A stretch of 64,000 nt of DNA from Cellvibrionaceae bacterium AOL6 (GCA_003265435.1 NOXC01000005.1:62001-126000); one strand, 5' to 3'; counted from the stretch's first letter, positions 1 through 8,435 are shown. Notes: generated by a model from the sequence alone, not told the origin. Made by a program: numbers and translations.

Positions 1-201
1 GTCCGGTGTCGGCTCCGGAGTGGGGTCCGGTGTCGGCGTCGGTGCGGGTGTTGGGGCAGGCGCGGGAGCAGGCGACGGCGACCCACCACCTCCTCCTCCG
101 CCTCCACAAGCGCTCAACGTTAAACAGATAGACACAAAAAACACATGGCCATAACGCCAGAGTCTTTGCGCGAATTTTGGTACTGCAGACGGTTCATTCA
201 T
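1..201 (-). CDS. Proline-rich lipoprotein, N-terminal part (cut by window edge)
   Basis: Reading the minus strand from the ATG at 201 gives an open frame of 67 codons that runs off the window. It has a basic N-terminus, a hydrophobic stretch (VFFVSICLTLSAC) ending in a lipobox LSAC, then a run of seven glycines, SPSP, and alternating Pro-Ala/Pro-Thr/Pro-Asp-Pro repeats. This is the layout of an exported lipoprotein with an extended proline-rich linker that holds a domain away from the membrane. The domain itself lies outside the window, so the function is unknown. The linker resembles that of the DUF1592 lipoprotein at 26307-28676, which suggests related export or tethering. Confidence 0.75.
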   Translation of the reverse strand, partial: MNEPSAVPKFAQRLWRYGHVFFVSICLTLSACGGGGGGGGSPSPAPAPAPTPAPTPTPDPTPEPTPD

Positions 202-837
202 GGCTGGATTCCATACTCCTTCACACGAGACAGAACGCACGCGGTCTTGCCGCGCGCACGGATACGACGGTGAGTATAGAAGTGGAATTAGCTGAACCGC
301 GTTCAGTAATAAAAGGCGGAAAATAAGAACGAGGCGAAATAAAAATAAAAAAATGGATTAAATTCAGCCCACTACGCGCGCTCTACGAATGGAGGCCAAA
401 ATGAGATCACGTAATTCGCGACAGTGTTAGACGCATTATTTATTAAAGACGCTGCGTTACGTCGAATTGATATGGAACTCTAGGTTCATAGAGCAAAGCC
501 ATAGACTCGACGCTGAATTTATAATGTTTAGCTATTGTTTTTTTGAACAAACACACGTTTTATTTGACAGACTTTTGACTCTGACTGAAATATTGAGCAC
601 ACAAACCCGACAACCGACAAAATGCAGTCCGAAAAGCGACGCTATTTATTCGCTTTCGTCGCCTACGTTATCAGGCTGACGCGTGGCATTGCCCTCCTCT
701 GCGGCTCCAACCAAGAGGCAACAGCACTCCTTGGCTAGCGGCGAGATTGTCATAGTCTAGGCACTCGGCTTGTGGCATAGTGAATGCATTAAGGCCCGCA
801 AGAGGCTTCTTTTACCAACGATCTAAGGAGTAGATGA
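202..837. other. Intergenic stretch, no gene recognised
   Basis: About 640 bases between the divergent lipoprotein and the DUF2780 gene. The first half is A+T rich and should hold the promoter of the minus-strand lipoprotein. A 70-codon frame at 467-679 has no recognisable protein character and no good ribosome site, so it is left out. A weak hairpin with a short T run lies at about 790-812, in the presumed leader of the DUF2780 gene. Confidence 0.5.
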
Positions 838-1311
838 ATGAAACGACACGGCAAGACGATAGCCATCCCCCTCACCCTCGCCCTTTTCACCGCGACGGGC
901 AGTGTTCACGCCATCGACCTCGATAGCGCTATGGACAGTGCTGACAGTTTGACTGAAAGTTTTAGTCAACACAGCGCTGACGCAGAAAACCTTTTCGACA
1001 CCCTGTCTTCCAATCTTGATATTTCCCGCTCACAAGCAACCGGGGGCACAGCCGCGCTGATGGCGCTCGCACAAGACAAGCTGCCTTCCGACTCGGCTTC
1101 GATGCTATCCAGCTTGATCCCAGGCACAGGTGGCGATTTGACCTCTCAGCTTCTGGGTAATATCAGCAGTATGGAAGGCGTGCAGAGCGCGTTCAGTAAA
1201 CTCGGCATGGACCCGGGCATGATCAGCCAGTTCACTCCGGTTTTAATGGGGTATTTGAAAGAAAATGGCGGGGAGCAATTACTCCCCGCATTGAAAAAAA
1301 TCTGGAGCTGA
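838..1311 (+). CDS. DUF2780 (VcgC/VcgE-like) secreted protein
   Basis: This 157-residue protein begins with a clear signal peptide (about residues 1-25, cleavage likely after VHA). The mature part matches the DUF2780 pattern: a helix with 'SRSQATGGTAALMALAQ', a central 'LIPG' turn, and a C-terminal 'FSKLGMDPGMISQFTPVLMGYL' type segment ending in a Gly-Gly and a short helix. The family is widespread in marine gammaproteobacteria and is of unknown function. A strong AAGGAG lies seven bases before the ATG. The gene is monocistronic and faces the helicase gene convergently. The family call is confident; the role is not known. Confidence 0.85.
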   Translation: MKRHGKTIAIPLTLALFTATGSVHAIDLDSAMDSADSLTESFSQHSADAENLFDTLSSNLDISRSQATGGTAALMALAQDKLPSDSASMLSSLIPGTGGDLTSQLLGNISSMEGVQSAFSKLGMDPGMISQFTPVLMGYLKENGGEQLLPALKKIWS

Positions 1312-1346
1312 CCCCAGACTAATGCTGTAAAGCCCGTCGTGACGTA

Positions 1347-2669
1347 TCAGTCGCGCCGAGGCTTCAAGGGGCGATACTGTTGCCCCTTTCCTTTACTCTT
1401 GCTCTCTACCGAACTTCCGCTGCGTGCCACTGAAGGCTTTGTTGCTTTACGACCTTTTGCTGCAGACGCGTGTTTCTTCCGCTTGGTCTTGCTAGCGGCC
1501 TTGCCGGATTTTTTAAGCTTTTTGGGGCCCTTGTATTGCGCCTCCAGGCCTTCGAGCGCTTGCACCCCCATACGGAAATTCAAATAACGCTCAATACCCG
1601 CAGCGCGATTCCATTCATTTGCATCAACCAGCGTTACGGCTCGCCCTTGAACACCAGCCCGCCCCGTGCGTCCCGTACGATGCACGTAGTCTTCACCTTT
1701 AAACGGCACGTTAAAGTTCACAACCAAGTCCGTGCCTTCCACATCCATGCCTCGCGCAGCCACATCCGTCGCAATCAAGGCGCGGATTTTCCCATCGCGA
1801 AAACGCGCGAGCACTTGCTTGCGATCACTTTGCGCAATCTCTCCGTGCAAATATTCTGAGCGGACACCTTTCGCCCGCAGGCGGTTGCTTACCTGCTGCG
1901 CCTGCAAGCGTGTGTTACAAAATACAAAAGCCTTGGCTTCGTCTTCCATCCCCAACACGAGTGCTTCCGTCAACGCCAATTTATGGGTTTCGTCATCAGC
2001 GAGCATTTTCAGGTGTTCAATACTCTCATTGATTTGCCGGAAGTGGTCGATTTCAAGATGCAACGGATCACGCAGCCCGGATCGCACTCGACTGAATCCG
2101 CGATGGTTAAAGGTTGCCGAAAATAAGAGGCTCTGCTTTTCACTTCGACAGCGCTGCATGATGGCATAGAGCTCTTCCGCAAAGCCCATGTCGAGCATGC
2201 GATCCGCCTCGTCCAACACAAGAAATTCGAGGTCGTTGAGGTCGGTGCTGTTTTTCTCCAAATGCTCAACAAGCCTTCCTGGCGTTGCGATCAAGCACTC
2301 CGGGTTACGACGCAGTGACGCAACTTGATGCTTAAACGCTTCGCCCCCAATGACGCACGCCGACTTAACGGGTGTAAAACGTGCGAGCTGTTCAAACATG
2401 CTTTGTATTTGCAGGGCGAGCTCTCGCGTCGGCACTAACACCAGCGCGCGTGCACCACAGTTTGGATCGGGCCTGGCGAGAATAGCCGACAGAACAGGCA
2501 ACAAAAACGCGGCCGTTTTACCGCTGCCAGTTTTTGCGGAAACAACCACATCTTTACCTTCTGCAACGGCGGGGATCACCTCGGCCTGAACGGGCGTCGG
2601 AGATTCGAAACCCAAATCGGCTAAAGCACGGAGCAAAGGCGCCGGCAGGTTTAATGCATCAAAGCTCAT
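1347..2669 (-). CDS. DEAD-box ATP-dependent RNA helicase, SrmB/RhlE type
   Basis: This 440-residue RNA helicase would unwind structured RNA in ribosome assembly or mRNA decay. Visible motifs are the Q motif (SPTPVQ near 23-28), Walker A AKTGSGKT (45-52), PTREL (80-84), DEAD (153-156), SAT near 185, and HRTGRTGRAG near the end of the second RecA domain. The C-terminal tail from about 375 is lysine- and arginine-rich, as in SrmB and RhlE proteins, and probably binds RNA. The length is close to E. coli SrmB (444), but assignment within the subfamily is not certain. The start codon overlaps the stop of the upstream DUF3010 gene by four bases, so the two are co-translated. Confidence 0.9.
   Translation of the reverse strand: MSFDALNLPAPLLRALADLGFESPTPVQAEVIPAVAEGKDVVVSAKTGSGKTAAFLLPVLSAILARPDPNCGARALVLVPTRELALQIQSMFEQLARFTPVKSACVIGGEAFKHQVASLRRNPECLIATPGRLVEHLEKNSTDLNDLEFLVLDEADRMLDMGFAEELYAIMQRCRSEKQSLLFSATFNHRGFSRVRSGLRDPLHLEIDHFRQINESIEHLKMLADDETHKLALTEALVLGMEDEAKAFVFCNTRLQAQQVSNRLRAKGVRSEYLHGEIAQSDRKQVLARFRDGKIRALIATDVAARGMDVEGTDLVVNFNVPFKGEDYVHRTGRTGRAGVQGRAVTLVDANEWNRAAGIERYLNFRMGVQALEGLEAQYKGPKKLKKSGKAASKTKRKKHASAAKGRKATKPSVARSGSSVESKSKGKGQQYRPLKPRRD
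1366..1394 (+). terminator. Hairpin terminator after the DUF2780 gene
   Basis: A seven-pair stem (AAGGGGC / GCCCCTT) with a nine-base loop is followed by TCCTTTACTCTT. It lies inside the last codons of the convergent helicase gene. The T run is imperfect, so strength is uncertain. Confidence 0.4.
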
Positions 2670-3097
2670 TCTTCCACCGCATCAAAATGGGACGCGTACG
2701 CGGTGAGAAACGCCTGCTCCTGAAAACCTTTTAAGCCCGTTTCCGAAAAAGGAATAGGCAGTGGGTTTCGTGCCAGACGCGCTTTGATATCCGTTGCGAG
2801 CAATACTTCCACCGGCAATTCGCAGAGTTCTATGGCCGACTCGAGTTTAAAGCTCACTGCACCACCTGCGAATTTACCTTTGGTAGGTCTCGCCTTAATG
2901 GCCACGCGATCAATTTTGTAATCTTGCATTAACTTATTAAACGCAAAATGGAATTGTCGGATATCTTCCTGCACCGCCTCTTTCGGCAAGCTCAACTTTC
3001 TTACCCGACATTCAGGTAAATCAAATAGCTGCTTGTCTTTATTCAACAAGCAGATAACAGCATCATTGGCTGCTAACTCAACGCCACAAATTCTCAT
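2666..3097 (-). CDS. DUF3010 family protein
   Basis: This 143-residue protein matches the DUF3010 pattern: N-terminal 'CGVELAANDAVICLL', the conserved 'CRVRKL' segment, 'KIDRVAIKARPTKGKFAGGAVSFKLE' in the middle, and 'RNPLPIPFSETGLKGFQEQAF' near the C-terminus. The fold looks like an RNase H-like or resolvase-like domain, but the biochemical role is not established. It overlaps the helicase start by four bases (ATGA), which suggests a shared role in RNA metabolism. The start at 3097 is the only ATG consistent with the family N-terminus. Confidence 0.85.
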   Translation of the reverse strand: MRICGVELAANDAVICLLNKDKQLFDLPECRVRKLSLPKEAVQEDIRQFHFAFNKLMQDYKIDRVAIKARPTKGKFAGGAVSFKLESAIELCELPVEVLLATDIKARLARNPLPIPFSETGLKGFQEQAFLTAYASHFDAVEE

Positions 3098-3153
3098 GTA
3101 TTTCTCTTAATGATCACGGTAGGGTATGGCTCGACGGCAAACGCACGCAGCCA

Positions 3154-3702
3154 CTACAAGCTGCCCAGATAGGAAGACAATTCTTCAGCGCTGAGCGATT
3201 CGATTTTTCCGAGGGATTGCTCGGCGACTTGCGCAAAACGTTCTGCGTATTTTTGACGCAGTTCTTTACGCAATTTTCCGGCAATAAAACGACCTCTGTC
3301 GAGATCAGAATTTAATGGGACGCGAGGCACGCGCACGGACTTCCCATCTTCATCCAGCGCCACCATGGTGAAAAAGCAGCTGTTTGTGTGCCGACTCTCA
3401 CCCGTTTTGATGTTTTCCGCCTCGACGCGAATGCCAATTTCCATAGACGTATTGCCGACATAGTTCACGCGAGCACGGAAGGTCACCACTTCCCCAACAT
3501 GAATGGGCTGTCTGAACACCACTTGGTCGACACTTAACGTCACAGCATAATGGCCGCTGTAACGACTGGCACAGGCATAGGCCACCTGATCGAGCAGTTT
3601 CAGCAATGCGCCGCCATGCACCTTGCCGGAAAAGTTTGCCATCTCCGGAGTCATCAGCATGGTCATGATGACCGGTTCATTCAGTTCGACTTTGCTGTTC
3701 AT
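3154..3702 (-). CDS. Acyl-CoA thioesterase (hotdog fold, YciA/BACH-like)
   Basis: This 182-residue cytoplasmic enzyme should hydrolyse acyl-CoA to free acid and CoA. The hotdog signature is seen as 'NFSGKVHGGALLKLLDQVAYACASRYSG' in pieces: the HGG followed by the D-x-x-A helix, then 'VTLSVDQVVFRQPIHVGEVV'. The conserved Asp and the Gly-rich turn of the thioesterase family are present. A charged C-terminal extension of about 50 residues follows the single hotdog domain. It reads in the same direction as the DUF3010 and helicase genes, 56 bases upstream of them, and may be in the same transcript. The exact chain-length preference cannot be read from the sequence. Confidence 0.85.
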   Translation of the reverse strand: MNSKVELNEPVIMTMLMTPEMANFSGKVHGGALLKLLDQVAYACASRYSGHYAVTLSVDQVVFRQPIHVGEVVTFRARVNYVGNTSMEIGIRVEAENIKTGESRHTNSCFFTMVALDEDGKSVRVPRVPLNSDLDRGRFIAGKLRKELRQKYAERFAQVAEQSLGKIESLSAEELSSYLGSL

Positions 3703-3776
3703 TGTAGTAGGGCCCGCGTTCGTCTCTGTTGAGATTATCGCAAACGGGCCCTGCTATGGAAAGGTTCGTGTGCAGC

Positions 3777-4874
3777 CTACCAGCGACGGCCGAGCATCAG
3801 ACCACCCCAGACGACGTTACGACTGGCTGCACCTTCCTTGATTTCAGCGCTGTGCCCCCGCACCCCGTAACTCGCGTAGTAACCGTTGGCAAAGCTGTGT
3901 GTGTAGCCTGCCCAGGCTTCCAGAATGAAATGATTAAGTTCACCGCTGTCGTAGGTCACCACAGAGTCGCGAAATTGCCCCTGTAAAAACACGTTGTACG
4001 CACGGGCTTTTACCGCCACCCCACCCCAGAAAAACCGCTCTCCCGCCACATGTTGGGCGCGCGAGGACATTTCCGCATAGCTGGCCAATTCGGGACTGAA
4101 CTGATACCAACTCGAGTTTAGTTTGCCGGCGCGAAAACTGAGTGCCCAACTCGCTTCGGTGAGATAACCCACTGACACGGCTTGTGTTTGCCGCCATTCA
4201 AAGCGATCGCTAGGCGCACTCATCAAACGCAGTCTCGAGAGCGCATAGCGCGCTGTCGGCTCACCGCCATTGGAGATCTGATTACTCCAACCGGCAGGCT
4301 CGTCATTGCCGATCCAGCGATGAAACTCCTCCTGTACCTGCCCCACGAGCTCGGTGCCCAAGAGGCCGTAACTGATTTGAGACCGCCAGACATGCCGTCC
4401 GCCTTTACCGACACGTTCTTGTGAAGCAGAAACATAAATCAGGCTCGCATAGGGTCGATCATCGGGGTTAGGCTCGGCAATGGTGATGTCCTCAGGCGTG
4501 AACCCGTACAAGCCACCCTCATAACCACTGCGTGTGTAAATGCCCTCATCAATCCCCAGGCGTCCATCCAACCACAGTAGCGGCGCATGCAGCCAACCCG
4601 GGTCCAGAGCCCCTTCGGAATAACTGAAGGTCAAGCCGTAGGTGTAGTCCTGATCACGCCCTCCAGGGACGAAAAAATCATTTTCATAGGATAGGGACCA
4701 TCGGCTCATGCCGGGTGGACGCAGGCTATCCGAAGCCCCGAGCCCCGCTTCTGGGCCAAACACACTTTGATCCGACTCTTCCGCAAAAGCCACGACAACG
4801 TTCAGCGCCAGCGCCGCCGCTACGGCCGGCACTACCCAGAGTAAAACACGCTCTCCAAGCGCTCGAAAATTCAT
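3777..4874 (-). CDS. LpxR-like outer-membrane lipid A deacylase (DUF2219)
   Basis: This 365-residue protein has a signal peptide (about 1-31) and a beta-barrel pattern of alternating aromatic strands ending in a terminal Trp, as in outer-membrane proteins. LpxR signatures are seen: 'YENDFF' (Asn65, Asp66), 'DDRPYASL' at 138-145, and 'QEEFHRW' with His185 followed by 'GWSNQI'. In Salmonella LpxR an Asn-Asp pair and a His are needed to remove the 3'-acyloxyacyl chain of lipid A. Presence of these residues suggests an active enzyme that remodels the outer membrane. Two copies of a TetR-type operator lie upstream at 4959-5016, and the tetR gene lies just beyond, so local TetR control is likely. 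Confidence 0.8.
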   Translation of the reverse strand: MNFRALGERVLLWVVPAVAAALALNVVVAFAEESDQSVFGPEAGLGASDSLRPPGMSRWSLSYENDFFVPGGRDQDYTYGLTFSYSEGALDPGWLHAPLLWLDGRLGIDEGIYTRSGYEGGLYGFTPEDITIAEPNPDDRPYASLIYVSASQERVGKGGRHVWRSQISYGLLGTELVGQVQEEFHRWIGNDEPAGWSNQISNGGEPTARYALSRLRLMSAPSDRFEWRQTQAVSVGYLTEASWALSFRAGKLNSSWYQFSPELASYAEMSSRAQHVAGERFFWGGVAVKARAYNVFLQGQFRDSVVTYDSGELNHFILEAWAGYTHSFANGYYASYGVRGHSAEIKEGAASRNVVWGGLMLGRRW

Positions 4875-4958
4875 GCAACCCCCTTTGCCACAAGCCTATC
4901 CACGAGGCCTGTGCGATTCTGTAAAGCGATGCATCGACACCGCTACACTTTGTTACAA

Positions 4959-5016
4959 ATATGACCAGTCGTCTTACTTTTACACAAAAAATATATGACC
5001 AGTCGTCTTACTTTTA
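4959..5016 (-). promoter_or_regulatory. Twin TetR operators upstream of the LpxR-like gene
   Basis: Two identical 24-base copies (4959-4982 and 4993-5016), 34 bases apart, contain TATGACCAGTCGTC. Read on the minus strand the core is AAGACGACTGGTCATA. It matches the element inside the tetR promoter at 5644-5660 (AAGACGACCGGTCATA) except for one base at the palindrome centre. Each copy sits where the -35/-10 spacer of a minus-strand promoter would be (for example TTGTGT, 17 bases, TCATAT). This points to repression of the LpxR-like gene by the neighbouring TetR protein. Confidence 0.7.
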
Positions 5017-5034
5017 GACCAAAGAAAGCCCGCC

Positions 5035-5631
5035 TCAGGCGCGCTCCCGAACCCCCAAACAACGATTCAACATCGTCAGAAATGCGTCCAGAGGCGCGCG
5101 ATTCTTCGCAGCTTTGGCCCTCAGCAACGCCCCTTCCCACGCGTTGAATATGAACTCCGCGGCCATATCGGCATCCATCTCCGAGCTCACCGCACCGCTC
5201 ACCTGCCCTTCGGCAATGACATCGGCGATCAGCTTAGAGTTTCGACTCAAGATCTGGTCGAGCCGTTGCCGAATCGGGTCTGAGGCATCGGACATCTCTT
5301 GGCAGAGATTTCCTAGAAAACACCCCACCTTGAACTGATCTTCGCAGGCACAACTGATGCCGTTGCGAAAATAGTCTTTGATGCGCTCGAGAGGACAGCG
5401 CCCGCTGTCTTTGAGGACACGTTGAGACAAGTCCCGGAATTCACCGGCGGCGTAATCAATCGCGTCGAGCGCAAACTGCTCCTTGCTCGCGAAATAGTTG
5501 TAGAAAGACCCTTTCGGGACCCCAGCTGCATCCACAATGTCTTTGACACTGGTGCCGTTGTAGCCTTTTGCCTTCATGACTTCCATACCTGCCAGCAAAA
5601 TGACTTCTTTCTTATTCTCGCGCTTGTTCAT
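5035..5631 (-). CDS. TetR family transcriptional regulator
   Basis: This 198-residue regulator has a classic N-terminal TetR helix-turn-helix: 'TSVKDIVDAAGVPKGSF' followed by YNYFASKEQF. A helical ligand-binding domain with two Cys residues near the middle follows. The open frame extends upstream to 5856, but the extension runs into the dispersed hairpin and has no family similarity. The start MNKRENKK at 5631 is chosen because a consensus promoter ends six bases before it. Its own promoter spacer holds the operator, so it is probably autoregulated. The same operator twice in front of the LpxR-like gene implies control of outer-membrane modification. The ligand is unknown. Confidence 0.88.
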   Translation of the reverse strand: MNKRENKKEVILLAGMEVMKAKGYNGTSVKDIVDAAGVPKGSFYNYFASKEQFALDAIDYAAGEFRDLSQRVLKDSGRCPLERIKDYFRNGISCACEDQFKVGCFLGNLCQEMSDASDPIRQRLDQILSRNSKLIADVIAEGQVSGAVSSEMDADMAAEFIFNAWEGALLRAKAAKNRAPLDAFLTMLNRCLGVRERA

Positions 5632-5637
5632 GTGAGT

Positions 5638-5666
5638 ATAGTATGACCGGTCGTCTTGTTTTTCAA
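5638..5666 (-). promoter_or_regulatory. tetR promoter with operator in spacer; probably leaderless
   Basis: On the minus strand: -35 TTGAAA (5666-5661), a 17-base spacer, -10 TACTAT (5643-5638), then six bases and the ATG at 5631. Transcription should therefore start at or next to the ATG, which makes the mRNA nearly leaderless. No Shine-Dalgarno is possible. The spacer holds AAGACGACCGGTCA, a palindromic TetR site. Confidence 0.65.
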
Positions 5667-5727
5667 TGGAGGACTTCGAACAAGTTAGCATAAGCTCATA
5701 CCCTCGCGCTATAAACCACGCCATCAT

Positions 5728-5791
5728 GAACGTATACATGGGGGTCAGACCCCAGTGCATACGCTGGGGTCTGACCCCCATGTATACGTTC
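5728..5791. repeat. Dispersed hairpin repeat, copy 1 (perfect 28-base arms)
   Basis: Two perfect inverted arms (5728-5755 and 5764-5791) flank an eight-base loop. Each arm holds the core GGGGTCAGACCCC, itself a near-palindrome, preceded by GTATACAT. Related copies are found at 6786, 30168, 44185, 46386 and 61545. This copy lies in the divergent gap between tetR and rdgC. The structure of two inverted short palindromes resembles a REPIN-type doublet. Confidence 0.85.
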
Positions 5792-5868
5792 TTAGCGCTG
5801 GGTCTCTGGACTTTTGTTGGGCGCGCGCGTAGTCTCGCCGACCGATTCCCGAACACTCAGGATTGCGC

Positions 5869-6771
5869 ATGTGGTTCAAAAATTTGCGGCTGTATCGACT
5901 GAATGCCGCACTTGACGACAGTCAGCTCGAAGAACGGCTCAGCGAGAAGGCCTTTCAGCCCTGCGGCAAGCTGGATCCCCTGAAATACGGCTGGGTTCCT
6001 CCTCTGGGCCGCAAAGCGACCTTGCTCAGCCACACCGCGAATGGCGCGACCTTATTCTGCGCAAAACGTCAGGAAAAGCAGATTCCGGCGGCGGCACTGA
6101 AGGAAGCCCTGGAAAACAAACTGTTTGAAATTCAAGAAGAAGAGGGCCGCCCTGTCGGGCGCAAAGAACGCCAGGCCATCAAAGACGAACTGATTTTTAC
6201 GATGCTGCCGCAAGCGCTTCCCCGCTCCAGTACAGAAGTGGGCTACGTCCACCATGCCGACCGCATGGTGCTGGTGAATGTCTCGGCCGCAAAAAAAGCG
6301 GAGGAGTTCCTCAGCCTGCTCCGCGAGAGCCTCGGTAGCTTGAAAGCCATACCCATGAGCACGCACAACCCCATCGCCCCAGTACTGACCGAGTGGCTGC
6401 GCAACGGCAGTGCGCCCACACCCTTCACCCTCGGTGAACAGTGCGAGCTCCGAGCCAGTAAAGACGAGCGCGTTATTCGATTCCGCAAACAGGATCTCAG
6501 CGCTGACGAAGTTCGACAGCACCTGGATACCGGCATGCACGTACGCCAACTCGAACTGAATTGGCGGGACACTTTGAGCTTCGTGCTCGATGACGAAATG
6601 GCGATCAAATCGATGAAATTCGGCGACGAGCTGCTGGAGAAAGCAGGCGAAGCCGATACCGATTCCGCCGCCGACGCCTTCGACAACGAGTTCACCATCA
6701 TGAGCGCCGAGCTCTCCGCATTCGTAAAAGACTTACTCGAAGCCTTTGGCGGCGAATCCGAACTTGCTTAA
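5869..6771 (+). CDS. rdgC: Recombination-associated protein RdgC
   Basis: This 300-residue protein is a full-length RdgC, a ring-shaped DNA-binding protein that modulates RecA activity and replication restart. The typical N-terminus MWFKNLRLYRL is seen when translation starts at the ATG at 5869, which has CAGGA six bases upstream; a TTG two codons earlier is less likely. Other family features are 'FQPCGKLDPLKYGWVPPLG' in pieces near 37-55, 'FEIQEEEGRPVGRKER', and a conserved 'HNPIAPVLTEWL' segment. The gene stands alone between two copies of the dispersed hairpin. Confidence 0.96.
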   Translation: MWFKNLRLYRLNAALDDSQLEERLSEKAFQPCGKLDPLKYGWVPPLGRKATLLSHTANGATLFCAKRQEKQIPAAALKEALENKLFEIQEEEGRPVGRKERQAIKDELIFTMLPQALPRSSTEVGYVHHADRMVLVNVSAAKKAEEFLSLLRESLGSLKAIPMSTHNPIAPVLTEWLRNGSAPTPFTLGEQCELRASKDERVIRFRKQDLSADEVRQHLDTGMHVRQLELNWRDTLSFVLDDEMAIKSMKFGDELLEKAGEADTDSAADAFDNEFTIMSAELSAFVKDLLEAFGGESELA

Positions 6772-6785
6772 GGCACAGACACAAT

Positions 6786-6842
6786 AAATGGGGTCAGATC
6801 CCATTTATTGTGGGTGAAAAATGGGATCTGACCCTATTTTTT
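6786..6842. repeat. Dispersed hairpin repeat, copy 2; likely rdgC terminator
   Basis: Arms AAATGGGGTCAGATCCC... (6786-6806) and its inverted partner (6819-6839, one mismatch) form a long stem followed by T residues (6837-6842). The core GGGTCAGATCCC differs slightly from the other copies. It starts 15 bases after the rdgC stop and would act as a Rho-independent terminator on the plus strand. Confidence 0.75.
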
Positions 6843-6915
6843 GCCTAGAATCGAGGATGGCGTAAAACGGCGGAGTTGCGTATGGTAGAGAGAGTTTATC
6901 TGCCAGCGAGATCCC

Positions 6916-8415
6916 ATGCCTAGCCTGCAACGTTGCCTTCAATTCGTCGAACGCTCCGGAAACCGGTTGCCTGCTCCCACTTTACTTTTTATCTACCTGA
7001 GCCTTGCCGTTCTGATACTGTCGGCCGTGTGTCAGGCCTTCGGTGTCAGCGCGACGCATCCCGTATCCGGTCACATTCTTGAGGCCAAAAGCCTGCTGTC
7101 GCGCGAAGGCCTGCATTACATCCTGTTGAACACCGTCGACAACTTCGTGAACTTTGCGCCGGTGGGCAGCGTGTTGATCGCGATCCTGGGCATTGGTATT
7201 GCCGAACAATCGGGCTTGATCGGAACGGTATTGCGCCGCACCGTGTTAAAGGCACCAAGAAAACTCTGCACGTTCATCGTTGTCACTGCCAGCGTCCTGT
7301 CCAGCATCGCCGTCGATACCGGCTATGTCATTCTCATCCCACTTGCGGGGCTCGTCTTTAAAGCCCTCGGCCGCCCTCCTCTGGCGGGCATCGTTGCGGC
7401 CTTTGCGGGGGTATCGGGCGGCTATAGCGCGAACCTGATGATCGGGCCATTGGACGCCATTCTTGCGGGCTTATCGACCGAGGCCGCGCAACTGGTGGAG
7501 CCCGGCTATCAAGTGGATGCGACCGCGAACTACTACTTTATCGTTGTTTCGACACTGTTAATTGGCTTGATCGGCACGGCGGTCACGGAATGGGTTGTCC
7601 TGCGCTTCCTCCCAGAGCAAGACAGTGAAAATGAAGGTGAGACACTGCGCACCTACCCCAACGAGCAGCGCGGCTTAATGGCGGTCGGCGTATTCAGCCT
7701 GGCCTTCTTTGCGCTGCTTCTGACGGCCCTCTTACCCGAACACGGCGTACTGAGAGACACGGAGTCGGGCAGCATCCTTCGCTCCCCGTTTATTCAAGGC
7801 ATCGTCGTACTCATTGCGCTTTACGCAGCCTTGTGTGGCTGGATTTTCGGTTACTTCACCGGTGCAGATAAATCCATGCCCGTCACCGCAATGGAAAACA
7901 CCATGGGCACGATGAGCGGCTATCTTGTTCTGATGTTTTTTGCCGCACAGTTCGTGAATTATTTTTCGTGGACGCAGCTCGGCGGCATTATGGCGATTCA
8001 AGGCGCGGATGCACTCGCCTCACTTTCTCTCCCTAAGGGCGTGTTACTTATTTGCTTTATATTCCTGGCCGCGATCATCAATATCTTTATCGGTAGCGCG
8101 TCTGCAAAGTGGGCATTGATCGCGCCTATTTTTGTGCCGATGTTTTTGCTGCTCGGGATTACACCGGAAGCCACGCAAATGGCGTATCGAATCGGTGACA
8201 GCACCACGAATATCATTACACCACTGATGCCCTACTTCGGCGTGGTGGTTGCCTTTGCACAGCAGTATCGCAAGGACATCGGTATCGGCACATTGATTTC
8301 ACTCATGCTGCCGTACTCACTGTGTTTCCTGTTTGGCTGGACTTTGTTGCTTGCCGTGTGGATTGCATTCGGTTGGCCGCTGGGCCCTGGCAGTGAGCTT
8401 TTCATTCACCCTTAA
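6916..8415 (+). CDS. AbgT family transporter
   Basis: This 499-residue polytopic inner-membrane protein has about eleven to thirteen hydrophobic segments. It matches the AbgT/MtrF family: N-terminal 'FVERSGNRLPAPTLLFIYL', 'ILGIGIAEQSGLIG', the re-entrant region 'AVDTGYVILIPL', 'FAGVSGGYSANLMIGPLD', and the C-terminal 'SASAKWALIAPIFVPM' and 'RIGDSTTNIITPLMPYF'. Family members import p-aminobenzoyl-glutamate (E. coli AbgT) or export antifolates (MtrF); which applies here cannot be told. No peptidase abgA/abgB genes are nearby, which slightly favours an efflux role. A MazG-like gene follows after 20 bases. Confidence 0.92.
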   Translation: MPSLQRCLQFVERSGNRLPAPTLLFIYLSLAVLILSAVCQAFGVSATHPVSGHILEAKSLLSREGLHYILLNTVDNFVNFAPVGSVLIAILGIGIAEQSGLIGTVLRRTVLKAPRKLCTFIVVTASVLSSIAVDTGYVILIPLAGLVFKALGRPPLAGIVAAFAGVSGGYSANLMIGPLDAILAGLSTEAAQLVEPGYQVDATANYYFIVVSTLLIGLIGTAVTEWVVLRFLPEQDSENEGETLRTYPNEQRGLMAVGVFSLAFFALLLTALLPEHGVLRDTESGSILRSPFIQGIVVLIALYAALCGWIFGYFTGADKSMPVTAMENTMGTMSGYLVLMFFAAQFVNYFSWTQLGGIMAIQGADALASLSLPKGVLLICFIFLAAIINIFIGSASAKWALIAPIFVPMFLLLGITPEATQMAYRIGDSTTNIITPLMPYFGVVVAFAQQYRKDIGIGTLISLMLPYSLCFLFGWTLLLAVWIAFGWPLGPGSELFIHP

Positions 8416-8435
8416 TCTGTTCAGAGTGTAAAAGC

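Noticed and set aside
467-679. 70-codon open frame in the leader of the DUF2780 gene
   Set aside because: No ribosome site, no plausible ATG context and no protein-like pattern; the region is A+T-rich spacer.
1268-1289. Hairpin GCGGGGAG / CTCCCCGC at the 3' end of the DUF2780 gene
   Set aside because: It lies inside the coding region and is not followed by a T run on the plus strand; it may still weakly stop minus-strand transcripts.
5632-5856. 75-codon N-terminal extension of the TetR protein
   Set aside because: It crosses the dispersed hairpin and the tetR promoter, and the sequence has no TetR-family similarity.
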